Positions 16,948 to 26,061 of a DNA stretch of 59,138 bases are shown piece after piece. Every line of letters begins with the position of its first letter. The first letter of the stretch is position 1. Source of the stretch: Bacteroidales bacterium UBA6828 (GTDB lineage Bacteria > Bacteroidota > Bacteroidia > Bacteroidales > Paludibacteraceae); the NCBI GenBank assembly GCA_002452095.1, contig DKEG01000050.1:1-59138 (forward strand). Direction: 5' to 3'. The notes under the pieces were generated by a model. That model did not search any database and had not been told where the DNA came from. It saw nothing but the letters and a program-made list of their open reading frames with translations. The position numbers were made by a program, and so were the translations under genes.

Positions 16948-18189
16948 ATGAGGGTCTATAAGTTTGGTGGTGCATCGGTGCGCAATGCGGGCGGTATCCG
17001 CAATTTGGCGCATATTGTCTCGCTTAGAGAAGGCGACCTGATGGTCGTGGTCTCGGCAATGGGCAAGACTACCAATGCTTTGGAGCGTGTTCTCAACGCA
17101 CTATGGGTGGGCAATACCGCTACAGCGCAGCAGGAGTGGACTGCACTCATAGATTATCATACCACTATCTTGCAAGAGTTGGGATTGTCTGCCGACATCC
17201 TGCCGATACACGATCTGCCCGATCTGCAAGATGCCACAAACTACGACTTGAGTTACGACCAGTTGGTCAGTTGGGGCGAACTTATCTCCACCACTATTGT
17301 AAACGCCTATCTGCAAACACAAGGCATTGACAGTGAGTGGCTTGATATGACACACCTGCTGCGAACAGATGCAACGTATCGTGATGCCAATGTGGATATG
17401 ATGGTATCTGCACAGCAAATTTGCACAGCCGTAGCACAATCCGACAAACATATCTTTGTGGCACAAGGGTTTATCGGTGGAACGGCAGACGGCTTGCGTA
17501 CCACGCTCGGGCGCGAAGGTTCCGACTATACGGCGGCACTATTGGGCAATATTCTGAATGCCGAGTCGGTTACAATTTGGAAAGACGTACCGGGAATCCT
17601 CAATGCCGACCCGCGGTTGGTACAAGATACAGTGCTGATCCCCGAACTGACCTACAATGATGCCGTGGAGTTATCCTATTCGGGAGCACAGATCATTCAC
17701 CCGAAGACCATTCGCCCGTTGGAGAACAAATCCATCCCGCTGTATGTAAAACCTTTTGCAGACCCATTGGCGGCAGGGTCTGTTATCAGTGCCACCGCCA
17801 GAGGACCAATAGATGTCCCCGTATATATATGGCGGAAAAACCAGATTCTCATCACTATGCGTGCCAAGGATTTCGCCTTTGTGCTGGAGGAAAGTTTGAG
17901 CCATATCTTTGACATCATTCACCGGCACCGCCTGAAAGTGTCTTTGATACAATCGTCGGCAGTTACAATTTCCGTTTGCGTGGATAGTTCCCGATATATA
18001 GAGGAGGCCATTGAGGAGTTGCAAAGAGATTATCGTGTTACCTACAATGTGGGACTTTCGCTGCTGACCATACGCGGTATCACGCCGCAAATCATCACTC
18101 GCGAGACACAGGGAAAAAACATTCTGCTGAGCCAGACCACACGGCGCACGGCGCGATATGTAATGAAAGAGTACACTTTACCTGAATAA
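16948..18189 (+). CDS. Aspartokinase
   Basis: A 413-residue monofunctional aspartate kinase: V-Y-K-F-G-G-A-S-V at 3-11, G-R-E-G-S-D-Y-T-A-A-L-L-G near 192, W-K-D-V-P-G-I-L-N-A-D-P-R near 213, L-S-Y-S-G-A-Q-I-I-H-P-K-T near 239, then two ACT-type regulatory domains (about 290-413). It phosphorylates aspartate, the first step to lysine, threonine and methionine, and its ACT domains usually sense end products. It supplies the pathway whose lysine branch is represented here by ddh, dapL and dapF. Its leader (16891-16947) is a run of TTTGTAAA-like repeats including a TTTGTAAATTTACAAA palindrome. Confidence 0.93.
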   Translation: MRVYKFGGASVRNAGGIRNLAHIVSLREGDLMVVVSAMGKTTNALERVLNALWVGNTATAQQEWTALIDYHTTILQELGLSADILPIHDLPDLQDATNYDLSYDQLVSWGELISTTIVNAYLQTQGIDSEWLDMTHLLRTDATYRDANVDMMVSAQQICTAVAQSDKHIFVAQGFIGGTADGLRTTLGREGSDYTAALLGNILNAESVTIWKDVPGILNADPRLVQDTVLIPELTYNDAVELSYSGAQIIHPKTIRPLENKSIPLYVKPFADPLAAGSVISATARGPIDVPVYIWRKNQILITMRAKDFAFVLEESLSHIFDIIHRHRLKVSLIQSSAVTISVCVDSSRYIEEAIEELQRDYRVTYNVGLSLLTIRGITPQIITRETQGKNILLSQTTRRTARYVMKEYTLPE

Positions 18190-18200
18190 ATCCTTTCCCC

Positions 18201-19313
18201 ATGAATGAATACATACAACAATACCTTACGAAAGCATATTGGAAGAACTTGTGCTTATCGTTTTGGCACGCTATGCATACGCACAAGTTTTGGAAAGAAT
18301 TGGTGCTGATGACCGCAGGTATGTTCCTCGGCGCAGCGGCAGTCTATTATTTCCTTATGCCCAGCCACCTGATTGTAGGGACAATCTCGGGTTTGAGTAT
18401 TGTGATAAACACTTTGATAGGAGGCAATGCAGACACATTCTCCTATTTGGTAATGGGTATCAATGCCATCTTGTTGGTGATGGCGTTCTTACTGATTGGC
18501 AATGAATTTGGCGCAAAGACGGTGTACACCGCAATGATATTGGGACCTTTGACACAGTTTTGGGATTGGGTGTTTCCTTATACCAATCTAACCCACAAAG
18601 TGATTGCGGCTCCTGATATTCAGGCGCAACTGCTGGCGGGAGAGAAGGTGTTGGATGCACACGGCAATCCCTATTTGCTGAGCCGTGCGGGCGAAGTATT
18701 GGAGCAAGTGAAAGACTCGGTGATGTCGGCAGGATTGGGAATGGGCGATGTGTGGTTCGATTTGGTATGCTTTGTGTTCCTGCTATCTGTATGTCAGGCG
18801 ATTGAGTTCCGCATCAACGCTTCCACAGGCGGGCTGGACATCTTGGCAAAGATTATCAACAAATACCTGCATTTCGACATCGGTGCATCGGTATCCATTG
18901 GTGGGGCATTGATTTGCTGCTCGGCGTTCCTGATTAACGATTTCCGTATGGTGGTCATCGGGTTGATTGGCACATGGATTAACGGATTGGTAATCAACTA
19001 TTTCTCCGCATCGTTCAACCGCCGCAAACGAGTATGTATCATCTCGTCCGACTATGAAAAGATACGCCGCTACATCATTGACGACCTCGTGCGCGGATGT
19101 TCCTTATATAAGGTTACAGGCGGTTATAGTGATGAGGACTATATCGAGATACAGACCCTGCTCACGCAAGACGAGTTCTCGGCACTTATGAAGTTTATGC
19201 ACACCAACGATATACACGCCTTCACTACCGCAGGCAACTGCTCCGAGGTGTATGGATTGTGGCTCAAGCACAAAAAACGCAACGGACGCATAGAGATAGA
19301 TACAGAAGAATGA
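18201..19313 (+). CDS. YitT-family membrane protein (DUF2179)
   Basis: A 370-residue polytopic membrane protein. About six hydrophobic segments lie between 38 and 260, with the P-S-H-L-I-V-G-T-I-S-G-L-S family signature near 54 and S-T-G-G-L-D-I-L-A near 209. A soluble DUF2179 domain occupies about 275-365 (V-C-I-I-S-S-D-Y-E near 275). The transported substrate is unknown. It starts 11 bases after the aspartokinase stop, so it is probably in the same operon. The loop at about 120-180 is longer than in most relatives. Confidence 0.87.
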   Translation: MNEYIQQYLTKAYWKNLCLSFWHAMHTHKFWKELVLMTAGMFLGAAAVYYFLMPSHLIVGTISGLSIVINTLIGGNADTFSYLVMGINAILLVMAFLLIGNEFGAKTVYTAMILGPLTQFWDWVFPYTNLTHKVIAAPDIQAQLLAGEKVLDAHGNPYLLSRAGEVLEQVKDSVMSAGLGMGDVWFDLVCFVFLLSVCQAIEFRINASTGGLDILAKIINKYLHFDIGASVSIGGALICCSAFLINDFRMVVIGLIGTWINGLVINYFSASFNRRKRVCIISSDYEKIRRYIIDDLVRGCSLYKVTGGYSDEDYIEIQTLLTQDEFSALMKFMHTNDIHAFTTAGNCSEVYGLWLKHKKRNGRIEIDTEE

Positions 19314-19384
19314 TGCTATGACTGATAGAGTTGAGAGATGAGAGGTGAGATAAATAGAAATACATTACAAACCAAACTAAAAAT

Positions 19385-20284
19385 ATGAAACCTACACTTT
19401 TTGTATTGGCTGCCGGTATGGGTAGCCGTTATGGTGGACTGAAACAGATTGACGGTCTCGGTCCTAACGGAGAAACGATTATGGACTATAGCGTATTCGA
19501 CGCTCTGCGTGCCGGATTTGGCAAGGTTGTGTTTGTTATCCGTAAGGACTTTGAAGAGGATTTCCGCCGTGTAGTTCTCTCTAAATACCAAAACAAAGTG
19601 GCTTGCGAGATTTGTTTTCAATCGATTGACAAAGTGCCTGCGGGCTACACCTACAACCCCGAGCGCACGAAGCCATGGGGTACCAACCATGCCGTATTGA
19701 TGGCAAAAGGCATTATCAATGAACCATTTGCTGTTATCAATGCCGATGATTTCTATGGCAAAGAGTCATTCCAAATCTTGGCAGACTACCTCAAGACCAT
19801 CGAGGGTACAAAGGGCAAGTATTGTATGGTCGGCTACCGTGTTGCCAATACGCTGAGCGAGAACGGCAGCGTGAGCCGCGGCATCTGTACTACCGATGAG
19901 AACGGGTATCTGACTGATGTGGTAGAGCGTACCAAGATTGAGAAGATAGGCGACAAGATTGTATTCACAGAAGATGGCGTGGATACTGTTATTGCGCCGA
20001 ACACACCCGTTTCGATGAATATGTGGGGTTTCACACCCGAATACTTCGACTATTCGGAAGAGGCATTCCGCGAGTTCCTCACCAAGTATGGCAACGAACT
20101 GAAAAAAGAACTCTATATACCGACCGTGGTCAATGACCTTATCGTGGCAGGCAAAGCCACCTGCAAAGTGCTGGATACGCCGTCTAAGTGGTTCGGTGTA
20201 ACCTATGCAGAGGACAGACCGCAGGTGGTAATGAAGATAAACAACCTGATTAAAGCAGGTGAATATCCCGAGAAACTATTTTAA
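19385..20284 (+). CDS. Sugar-phosphate nucleotidyltransferase
   Basis: A 299-residue GT-A fold enzyme: L-A-A-G-M-G-S-R-Y-G-G-L-K-Q at 8-21, where the G-x-G-x-R loop binds the nucleotide, and V-I-N-A-D-D-F-Y-G near 117 with the metal-binding aspartates. It transfers a nucleotide onto a sugar 1-phosphate; which sugar and nucleotide I cannot tell. The gene sits just before galE and manA, which fits a role in nucleotide-sugar supply for surface polysaccharide. Confidence 0.85.
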   Translation: MKPTLFVLAAGMGSRYGGLKQIDGLGPNGETIMDYSVFDALRAGFGKVVFVIRKDFEEDFRRVVLSKYQNKVACEICFQSIDKVPAGYTYNPERTKPWGTNHAVLMAKGIINEPFAVINADDFYGKESFQILADYLKTIEGTKGKYCMVGYRVANTLSENGSVSRGICTTDENGYLTDVVERTKIEKIGDKIVFTEDGVDTVIAPNTPVSMNMWGFTPEYFDYSEEAFREFLTKYGNELKKELYIPTVVNDLIVAGKATCKVLDTPSKWFGVTYAEDRPQVVMKINNLIKAGEYPEKLF

Positions 20285-20359
20285 TGACGATGCGTAAAAA
20301 ACGCTCTATGCGTAGTACGCTTTATATTTTACCAAGCAGGAATAAATCCCATATAGATT

Positions 20360-21391
20360 ATGGCACGAATTTTAGTAACGGGCGGTGCAGGCTACATTGG
20401 GTCGCATACCGCTGTTGAACTGATGGAACAAGGCTACGATGTAACAATTGTAGATAACCTGAGCAACTCGAATGTGGATGTATTGGATGGTATTACCGCT
20501 ATTGTCGGTCGCCGCCCCGAGTTCGCAAACATTGATTGCAATGATTTTGTCAATTTGGATGGTGTATTCCGTCAGTATCCTGATATTGTGGGTGTTATCC
20601 ACTTTGCAGCCAGCAAGGCAGTGGGTGAGTCGGTACAGAAACCACTACTCTACTACCGCAACAATATCGGTTCACTCATCACCCTCTTGGAGGTGATGAA
20701 ACGCCATCAGGTACAAAATATCGTATTCTCGTCGTCCTGTACCGTTTACGGGCAGCCCGACAAGGCACACCTGCCTGTGGACGAGACGGCTCCTATCCAG
20801 AAAGCCCTTTCGCCATACGGTAACACCAAGCAGATCAACGAGGATATTATCCGCGACGAGGCACACGCAGATGCCAATCTGCACGCAATCATTCTCCGCT
20901 ATTTCAACCCGATAGGTGCACACCCGTCGGCTCTGATTGGAGAGTTGCCGAATGGTGTACCCAACAACCTGTTGCCGTTTGTAACACAGACAGCAGCCGG
21001 TTTGCGCAAAGAACTGAAGATATTCGGCGATGACTACAACACCCCCGACGGCTCTTGTATCCGCGACTATATCTATGTAGTTGATTTGGCAAAAGCCCAT
21101 GTGAAAGCCGTAGAACGTATGCTCAAGAACGAAGCCACCGAGCAGGTGGAGACGTTCAATCTCGGTACAGGTCGCGGACTGAGTGTGCTGGAGATTGTCA
21201 ATGCCTTTATGGACGCAACGGGTGTAAAAATCCCATACGAGATTGTCGGTCGCAGGGAGGGGGACATTGAGAAGGTATGGGCTAATCCGACCAAAGCCAA
21301 TACCATACTCGGTTGGAAAGCCGAGACACCTATCAAGGATGTGCTCCTATCCGCTTGGAACTGGGAGAAGCATCTGCGCAATATCCGATAA
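20360..21391 (+). CDS. galE: UDP-glucose 4-epimerase
   Basis: A 343-residue extended short-chain dehydrogenase. N-terminal NAD site G-G-A-G-Y-I-G-S-H-T (7-16), catalytic S-S-S-C-T-V-Y-G and Y-x-x-x-K (Y152, K156 in S-P-Y-G-N-T-K), then R-Y-F-N-P-I-G-A-H-P. It interconverts UDP-glucose and UDP-galactose. A terminator follows at 21402. Confidence 0.95.
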   Translation: MARILVTGGAGYIGSHTAVELMEQGYDVTIVDNLSNSNVDVLDGITAIVGRRPEFANIDCNDFVNLDGVFRQYPDIVGVIHFAASKAVGESVQKPLLYYRNNIGSLITLLEVMKRHQVQNIVFSSSCTVYGQPDKAHLPVDETAPIQKALSPYGNTKQINEDIIRDEAHADANLHAIILRYFNPIGAHPSALIGELPNGVPNNLLPFVTQTAAGLRKELKIFGDDYNTPDGSCIRDYIYVVDLAKAHVKAVERMLKNEATEQVETFNLGTGRGLSVLEIVNAFMDATGVKIPYEIVGRREGDIEKVWANPTKANTILGWKAETPIKDVLLSAWNWEKHLRNIR

Positions 21392-21401
21392 ATTATTTTA
21401 T

Positions 21402-21450
21402 AACAGGCGACAATACCACTCTTTCAGAGTTGTATAGTCGCCTGTTTCTT
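21402..21450 (+). terminator. Terminator after galE
   Basis: AACAGGCGAC (21402-21411) pairs with GTCGCCTGTT (21437-21446), with extra pairing in the loop, followed by TTCTTC. Confidence 0.75.
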
Positions 21451-21516
21451 CGTCTTTGCATCATAATACTATCGCACCCTACTATTATATATTTTTCGCA
21501 CACTATCTATATCAAT

Positions 21517-22527
21517 ATGCCGTTATATCCGCTTAAATTCACGCCCCGTTTGTTTCATAAGATCTGGGGGGGACAACATATCAAACAATGGTACAGCCCG
21601 CAATCCGACAATTTTGAGAATGTGGGAGAGAGTTGGCTTGTGTCTGCACAGGAGAAATTTCCGACCAAAGTTGCCAACGGGCATCTGGCAGGCAACGACC
21701 TGCAAGAACTGCTTGAGGTATATATGAGCGAGTTGGTGGGAGACAAAGTGTATGAAGTGTTCGGCAATACGTTCCCCGTATTGGTGAAGTTTATTGATGC
21801 GGACGATGATTTGAGCATCCAGGTGCATCCCGATGACGAGTATGCTTTCGAGAACGAGAATTCACTCGGCAAAACCGAGATGTGGTATGTAATGAACTCC
21901 GAGCCGTATGCATCGATTATCCGCGGCTGGAAACAACCGATGACAGAGCAGCAGGTACGCACAGCCATAGAGGAAGGCAATCTGAGCGATTATCTGAGTG
22001 AATATTCCGTGCGGGAGGGCGATGCAGTAATGCTGCCTGCAGGGATTGTACATGCGATGAAACGCGGGACTATTGTGGCAGAGATACAGGAGAACAGCGA
22101 TATAACCTACCGCCTGTATGACTACAACCGAGTGGGAAACGACGGCAAAAAACGCCCGCTCAAACTGCAGCAGGCATTGGAGGTGTTGGATTACGATATG
22201 CCCAAGGGGAGTGCTATACTACATACGGATTACCCCACAAACGGCGTAGCAAACATTGCCAAAACCCCCTATTTTACGACGAATGTCATCCGTTTTTCTG
22301 AACCGATACAACGCGACTATGCACCATTGGATTCGTTTGTACTCTATATGTGCGTAGGCGGCAGTATGCAGTTGAATGCTCCGGAAGCGGACAAAACGGA
22401 ACAGACCATTACTTTGCACAAAGGCGAAGCCGTACTTTTGCCTGCGTGCTTGAATGATATTATTCTTACTCCAACCGACGGGGAGTGCCGTTTGCTGGAG
22501 GTGTATATGGATACCAATTTGCTTTGA
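21517..22527 (+). CDS. manA: Mannose-6-phosphate isomerase, class I
   Basis: A 336-residue zinc cupin enzyme: R-L-F-H-K-I-W-G-G near the start, I-Q-V-H-P-D-D near 100 with metal ligands, G-K-T-E-M-W-Y-V and L-P-A-G-I-V-H-A near 180. It interconverts mannose 6-phosphate and fructose 6-phosphate. The open frame extends upstream into the galE end, but the homology begins at M-P-L-Y-P-L-K-F, so the start is 21517. The next gene begins one base after the stop. Confidence 0.93.
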   Translation: MPLYPLKFTPRLFHKIWGGQHIKQWYSPQSDNFENVGESWLVSAQEKFPTKVANGHLAGNDLQELLEVYMSELVGDKVYEVFGNTFPVLVKFIDADDDLSIQVHPDDEYAFENENSLGKTEMWYVMNSEPYASIIRGWKQPMTEQQVRTAIEEGNLSDYLSEYSVREGDAVMLPAGIVHAMKRGTIVAEIQENSDITYRLYDYNRVGNDGKKRPLKLQQALEVLDYDMPKGSAILHTDYPTNGVANIAKTPYFTTNVIRFSEPIQRDYAPLDSFVLYMCVGGSMQLNAPEADKTEQTITLHKGEAVLLPACLNDIILTPTDGECRLLEVYMDTNLL

Positions 22528-22528
22528 T

Positions 22529-23683
22529 ATGAATACAGAAGTTATCAAATATATCGGCTGCGATGATGCCGATTTGGACTTATTTGAAAGCCAATATGCA
22601 CTGCCTGCGGGTATGTGCTATAACAGTTATCTGCTCCTATCGGAGAAAGTAACCATTATGGACACTGTTGACCCGCGAAAGACGGGCGAATGGCTGAATA
22701 AATTAACCGCAGCGTTGAACGGCAGAAAGCCGGAATATCTGATTATTCAGCATATGGAGCCTGACCACAGCGGTTCCATCAATGCTTTCCTAACCGCCTT
22801 TCCCGATACCACGCTTGTCGGTTCCAAGATTGCTTTGCTGATGTTGCCACAGTTTGGTATAGAGGCAGCGCGGACAATGGAGGTGAAGGGTGGTGATACA
22901 TTGGATTTAGGAGGTATGACGCTTTCGTTTATTGCCGCTCCGATGGTACATTGGCCGGAGGTGCTGATGACATATATTCCCGAACAGAAAGTGCTGTTCT
23001 CGGCTGACGCTTTCGGCAAGTTTGGCGTATATGACGCAGATCCCGATGACTGGGCTTGCGAAGCACGCCGCTACTATTTCAATATCTGTGGCAAGTACGG
23101 ACGCCCCGTAGCAAATGTACTGAAAGCCGCTTCTATGCTTGATATACAGACGATAGCCCCACTGCACGGACCTATATTGGAAGGCAAAAAAATGCAAGAG
23201 GCGGTGCGTCTCTATACAATATGGAGCAGTTATCAACCCGAGACAGACGGGGTATTGGTAGCATACGCATCTATCCACGGAAATACGCGCAAAGCGGCAC
23301 TGCAATTAACCGAGATACTCAGGCAGAAAGGAGCAAAGAAAGTGGCGGTTACCGACCTGAGCCGAGACGATATGGCAGAGGCGGTAGAGAATGCATTCCG
23401 TATGAGCCGTATGGTACTATGCTGCTCGACATACGATGCGGATATATTCCCACCGATGCATAATTTCCTACACAAACTGCAACTGAAGACCTACCAGTCG
23501 CGCCGTGTGGGACTGGTGGAGAACGGCAGTTGGGCACCACAGGCGGCACGCATAATGCGCGGAATGCTGGAACAGATGAAAGACATCACGATTGTGGAGC
23601 CTGTTGTGTCTATCCGCAGCGCACTCAAACCGACAGATATGCCCGCATTGGAGACATTGGCAGAACATCTGTTGGAGGATTAA
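22529..23683 (+). CDS. Flavodiiron protein (FprA type)
   Basis: A 384-residue protein with an N-terminal metallo-beta-lactamase-like diiron domain (H-M-E-P-D-H-S-G-S near 75, then further ligands around V-H-W-P-E, D-A-F-G and L-H-G-P) and a C-terminal flavodoxin domain (Y-A-S-I-H-G-N-T-R-K-A near 250, E-N-G-S-W-A-P-Q near 330). These proteins reduce oxygen to water or nitric oxide to nitrous oxide, protecting anaerobes. The electron donor, usually rubredoxin or NADH-linked, is not in this window. Start chosen one base after manA; a two-way terminator follows. Confidence 0.92.
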   Translation: MNTEVIKYIGCDDADLDLFESQYALPAGMCYNSYLLLSEKVTIMDTVDPRKTGEWLNKLTAALNGRKPEYLIIQHMEPDHSGSINAFLTAFPDTTLVGSKIALLMLPQFGIEAARTMEVKGGDTLDLGGMTLSFIAAPMVHWPEVLMTYIPEQKVLFSADAFGKFGVYDADPDDWACEARRYYFNICGKYGRPVANVLKAASMLDIQTIAPLHGPILEGKKMQEAVRLYTIWSSYQPETDGVLVAYASIHGNTRKAALQLTEILRQKGAKKVAVTDLSRDDMAEAVENAFRMSRMVLCCSTYDADIFPPMHNFLHKLQLKTYQSRRVGLVENGSWAPQAARIMRGMLEQMKDITIVEPVVSIRSALKPTDMPALETLAEHLLED

Positions 23684-23706
23684 GAGTCATAAACCATATA
23701 TACAAC

Positions 23707-23748
23707 AAAAAGAGACTGTCTAACCGGTGGATTAGGCAGTCTCTTTTT
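23707..23748. terminator. Two-way terminator between fprA-type gene and phosphoesterase
   Basis: AAAAAGAGACTGTCTAA pairs with TTAGGCAGTCTCTTTTT with one wobble and an 8-base loop. A-run and T-run on either side allow use in both directions between converging genes. Member of the GAGGCTGTCTAA hairpin family. Confidence 0.88.
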
Positions 23749-23759
23749 GTAGGCTTCGA

Positions 23760-24527
23760 TTATTCTATGCGGGATAATTCGTGGAACTCCATAATATCGA
23801 GCATGATATAGAAGATACCCTCTATTTCACTATGCCAAGAGTGGTGGAAATGGGCATAATACCAGCGGGTTAGCGGGTGGTTATCACGACGAAGATGATT
23901 GAGAATGGCATCCATTATTTGACGTTCGGTATGGCAGTCGCATAAGAGAGCGGCATCGTCTTGTGCCCAAAGGTCAAGTCCATGCTTGAGTACCAACTCA
24001 CAGAAAGAAGGAGCTGTGTGGGTGACAACAGTATCAATACGGATACCTGCCAACGCTATTTCATTGAGTTTTTCGGGAGAATAGACCGGCATTTCATCCG
24101 CCCAATAGTATGTTTTGGCAAAAGAACGGCGCATTTCTGCCAACCGCACACGGCGATCAATACTGATCGCCCCGCCGACACATAGTATTTGACGACCGCA
24201 AGCCAATAGCACACTATAATCCGGAATGGTACGAAACCGCTCATAATGAATGAGTTGCTCCGAAAAATAAGACGGATCATCGTGGTTACCACGAACCATA
24301 GCAATCCAACAGTTGTGCGCCGTCAGCCGCTTTTGAATACGGCGGTAGATATTGTCGTAATACCCCTGTTTCTCAAACCCAAAACCACAATCACCTGCCA
24401 CAATCACAAGCGTGTCGTGCATATCATACTGCACGCACATCTTATGCACGAGTGTAAAGAACTCACCATGGATGTCGCCGCAAACGACCACTGACCTGGC
24501 TGCAGGATAGGAACAGATACGGGGCAT
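23760..24527 (-). CDS. Calcineurin-like metallophosphoesterase
   Basis: A 255-residue protein with the metal-binding motifs of the family: V-V-C-G-D-I-H-G-E (15-22), A-G-D-C-G-F-G-F near 48, R-G-N-H-D-D near 80, and a later V-V-T-H-T-A-P. It hydrolyses phosphoesters with two metal ions; the substrate is unknown. It has no signal peptide, and it converges on the flavodiiron gene. Confidence 0.87.
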   Translation of the reverse strand: MPRICSYPAARSVVVCGDIHGEFFTLVHKMCVQYDMHDTLVIVAGDCGFGFEKQGYYDNIYRRIQKRLTAHNCWIAMVRGNHDDPSYFSEQLIHYERFRTIPDYSVLLACGRQILCVGGAISIDRRVRLAEMRRSFAKTYYWADEMPVYSPEKLNEIALAGIRIDTVVTHTAPSFCELVLKHGLDLWAQDDAALLCDCHTERQIMDAILNHLRRDNHPLTRWYYAHFHHSWHSEIEGIFYIMLDIMEFHELSRIE

Positions 24528-24596
24528 AATGGTAACAGAGTTAGGCTATCCACAGGGTAAGAGCAGTGAAAGAACGGGGAGACGGGGTAATGGTGA

Positions 24597-25463
24597 TCAG
24601 ACTAATTGGCGGATGAGATCTTCGGGGGAGCCGGGGAGGAGGGAGACGGGGGAGAGTTCGATCATTGTGTAGGTGCCGTAACGTTTCTCTTGGCGGAGGC
24701 GGTAGGCGGCACGGGCGCAGGAGGTCATTACCTGACCTGTGAGGGCGGGGTTGTTGATCTCCATATTGAACTCGAAACGCTGGTTGTGCGTTGTCCCCGA
24801 GACACCATTGCGCACCAGATGGACGCCATGCGCCACGTTGTTGAGGGCAGCCACCGAGGGTACAGGAATTACGTGCGTCTCGTCGTGGGCGAAATAGTCG
24901 TCCTGCAACAGATTATGCTCAACGGCAGCGAAGTCGGATCCGTCTTCCAATTCGACATAGACCATACGGCGGTGGATACCCGTGCCGAGCGGAATGGTCA
25001 TAGAGAGGGCATCTTTGACACCCGAGACGGCTTTCGCCGCCACGGTATGCCCCATAGAACGCCCGGGACCGAAATTGGTGTAGGTCAGTCCGTTAGGCGC
25101 AAGGGCTTGGAGGATAGCACGTATCATAGAGTCGGACCCCGGATCCCAACCGGCGGAAATGATACTGACGGATTGATGGGCTTGGTTGACAGGCATCAGG
25201 CGCCGGCGGAGGTCGGTTATCTGTCCATGGATATCAAACGAATCGACCGTACAGATACCCCGCTTGGCGAGTTGCTCCGCAAAATGCGGCACCTCACGGG
25301 TGGGGGTACAGAGAAGGACGACATCGGCATCGATGGCATCGAGGTTGTCGTCGTGGTGAAAAATACCGGCTAACTCCATATCGGGAGCCGACAAAACCGC
25401 CTGCTCGGCAGCGCGACCTATATTACCATAGCCGAGTACGGCTACATGAATGTTTTTATCCAT
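24597..25463 (-). CDS. ddh: meso-Diaminopimelate dehydrogenase
   Basis: A 288-residue enzyme: N-terminal NADP site V-L-G-Y-G-N-I-G-R (9-17), D-S-F-D-I-H near 94, S-A-G-W-D-P-G near 122, F-G-P-G-R-S-M-G-H near 152, and H-N-Q-R-F-E-F-N-M-E near 230. It makes meso-diaminopimelate from tetrahydrodipicolinate in one NADPH-using step. This route is a shortcut to the DapL/DapF route also encoded in this window. Its leader at 25487-25523 has an 11-base tandem repeat (ATCCTATAACC, about three copies). Confidence 0.92.
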   Translation of the reverse strand: MDKNIHVAVLGYGNIGRAAEQAVLSAPDMELAGIFHHDDNLDAIDADVVLLCTPTREVPHFAEQLAKRGICTVDSFDIHGQITDLRRRLMPVNQAHQSVSIISAGWDPGSDSMIRAILQALAPNGLTYTNFGPGRSMGHTVAAKAVSGVKDALSMTIPLGTGIHRRMVYVELEDGSDFAAVEHNLLQDDYFAHDETHVIPVPSVAALNNVAHGVHLVRNGVSGTTHNQRFEFNMEINNPALTGQVMTSCARAAYRLRQEKRYGTYTMIELSPVSLLPGSPEDLIRQLV

Positions 25464-25486
25464 AAATGTTCTATATTTCCATTAAC

Positions 25487-25523
25487 TATCCTATAACCAT
25501 CCTATAACCATCCTATAACCATC
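25487..25523. repeat. 11-base tandem repeat upstream of ddh
   Basis: Three copies of ATCCTATAACC plus a partial one lie about 25-60 bases before the ddh start codon. Confidence 0.75.
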
Positions 25524-25628
25524 CACCTGACTTTGAAAGCACAGAGATGTTCTATTTTTCCTTACTCTGTGAAAGGGAAATAAAGAATACCACTAATCTC
25601 AAAATTATTAATAATTGTATCCTAATAC

Positions 25629-25865
25629 TTAATCAGTATGTCTATACTCTATATGATTATAATCACTACGTTTGGAGCAATCTTTTAGGGAAAGGATATT
25701 AACAACTATAAAAAGTGTTATTATAGCAATTACCCAAACCTTTCCAGACATACTATAATTATCATTTTCGTTATTGTTTGAATGCCCGTCAATTTTCCAT
25801 ATTCCATAAACTACTATTATAGCGGCAATAACTCCTATAATAAATACAATAGTAATAAAATTCAT
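25629..25865 (-). CDS. Small two-span membrane protein of unknown function
   Basis: A 78-residue protein. Hydrophobic segments lie at about 4-23 (ITIVFIIGVIAAIIVVYGI) and 45-60 (V-W-V-I-A-I-I-T-L-F-I-V-V-N-I-L), with a polar N-rich loop between and a charged C terminus. I do not recognise a family. Its base composition is much more AT-rich than its neighbours, which could mean transfer or a weakly selected gene. Confidence 0.5.
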   Translation of the reverse strand: MNFITIVFIIGVIAAIIVVYGIWKIDGHSNNNENDNYSMSGKVWVIAIITLFIVVNILSLKDCSKRSDYNHIEYRHTD

Positions 25866-26013
25866 CCTAACATAATTTTAACTATCAATATATTTAAAGA
25901 ACGTTAATTATCGTGTAATTAGACGTTAATTTTTCCCCTTACAGAACATATAATTCCATATAATTAAACCATATAATTATTAATGGATAATTCGTGGATA
26001 ATTATACGTTCTT

Positions 26014-26055
26014 AAAACGTTAATTAACGAATAATTACACGATAATTAACGTTTT
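26014..26055. repeat. AT-rich inverted repeat after glmS
   Basis: AAAACGTTAATTA pairs with TAATTAACGTTTT over a 16-base loop, just past the glmS stop. The motif ACGATAATTAACGT also forms the insertion site of the MITE-like element at 56631, so it is a dispersed sequence itself. Confidence 0.7.
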
Positions 26056-26061
26056 GAAGTA

